Assembly: GCF_030811475.1 (NCBI RefSeq)
Contig: NZ_JAUSQV010000001.1
Span: 1,178,001 to 1,242,000, forward strand
Reading direction: 5' to 3'
Source of the DNA: Nakamurella flavida
GTDB taxonomy: Bacteria; Actinomycetota; Actinomycetes; Mycobacteriales; Nakamurellaceae
DNA: 64,000 nucleotides
The notes under the pieces were generated by a model that did no database searches, had not been told where the DNA came from, and saw only the letters and a list, made by a program, of their open reading frames with translations. A program made the translations under genes and the position numbers. Shown here piece after piece: positions 63,876 to 64,000 of this stretch (positions are counted from its first letter, which is position 1; every line of letters starts with the position of its first letter).

Positions 63876-64000
63876 CGGGGTCCGTCCTGTGCTGTCTCGT
63901 GCGGTGATCCGGTGGCCGGCGATGCGCCGCGCGGTGGGCCGTCCGTCCCGCCGTCGGCCCGGCCGGCCAGCGCGGCGGCCAGTTCGTCGATGTCGGAGAA
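63872..64000 (-). CDS. murE: UDP-MurNAc-tripeptide synthetase MurE, C-terminal end only
   Basis: The last 42 residues of a gene that enters from the right edge. They begin FSDIDELAAALAG, the usual C-terminal helix of MurE ([FD]-S-D-x-x-E-L), followed by a polar tail. The reading frame ends by ATGA overlap with murF, as expected for the murE-murF-mraY order. Identity rests mainly on position. Confidence 0.75.
   Translation of the reverse strand, partial: FSDIDELAAALAGRADGGTDGPPRGASPATGSPHETAQDGPR

Overview
The window is GC-rich with dense, translationally coupled genes, and its cell-division gene set is that of an actinomycete: DivIVA (Wag31), YggT, SepF, PgeF and FtsZ, an ftsQ-murC-murG-ftsW-murD-mraY-murF-murE wall cluster, and a eukaryote-like IleRS behind a translational T-box. 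This fits Nakamurella or a relative, but the genus is only a guess; there is no rRNA or tRNA to decide it.

Bases 1-12,700 hold the start of a sulfurtransferase, an IdeR/DtxR metalloregulator, gluconokinase and a short-chain dehydrogenase. A seven-gene minus-strand operon follows: amidase, polyamine-type ABC transporter (binding protein, ATPase, two permeases) and hydantoinase/oxoprolinase A and B. It probably imports and hydrolyses a cyclic amide or amino-acid derivative. A divergent MocR-like regulator, which has Arg where the PLP lysine should be, probably controls it.

Bases 14,100-29,650 are a mosaic of accessory and metabolic genes: a second MocR/PdxR regulator divergent to a flavin split-barrel protein, a cation/proton antiporter, a septum-formation-family protein, a TetR/oxidoreductase pair, a GNAT acetyltransferase, a sirtuin, a K+ channel, a spermidine-synthase-like protein, a zinc alcohol dehydrogenase, a PPOX flavoprotein, a DUF222-HNH (13E12) gene with an SOS-box-like site on its start codon, and a HEAT-repeat protein.

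Bases 29,900-37,850 (minus strand) run in transcription order ftsZ, pgeF, sepF, yggT, divIVA, T-box, ileS. The wall-synthesis operon resumes at 54,196-64,000 (murE end, murF, mraY, murD, ftsW, murG, murC, ftsQ). In most actinomycetes ftsQ directly precedes ftsZ. Here about 16 kb separates them.

That interval is the most interesting part of the window. A tightly overlapping three-gene operon (53,776 to 40,427, minus strand) encodes a small secreted protein, a membrane-anchored protein resembling the DUF916/WxL-interacting family, and a 3,898-residue secreted protein. The giant protein has a lectin-like head, TIG, Fn3 and putative-Ig modules, 21 tandem DUF11-type repeats of about 130 residues, and a C-terminal domain clearly homologous to the small secreted protein. 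I read this as an actinobacterial analogue of the Firmicutes WxL surface system, placed inside the division cluster. A single-DUF11 membrane protein, a small membrane protein and a RibD/DHFR-like reductase lie beside it.
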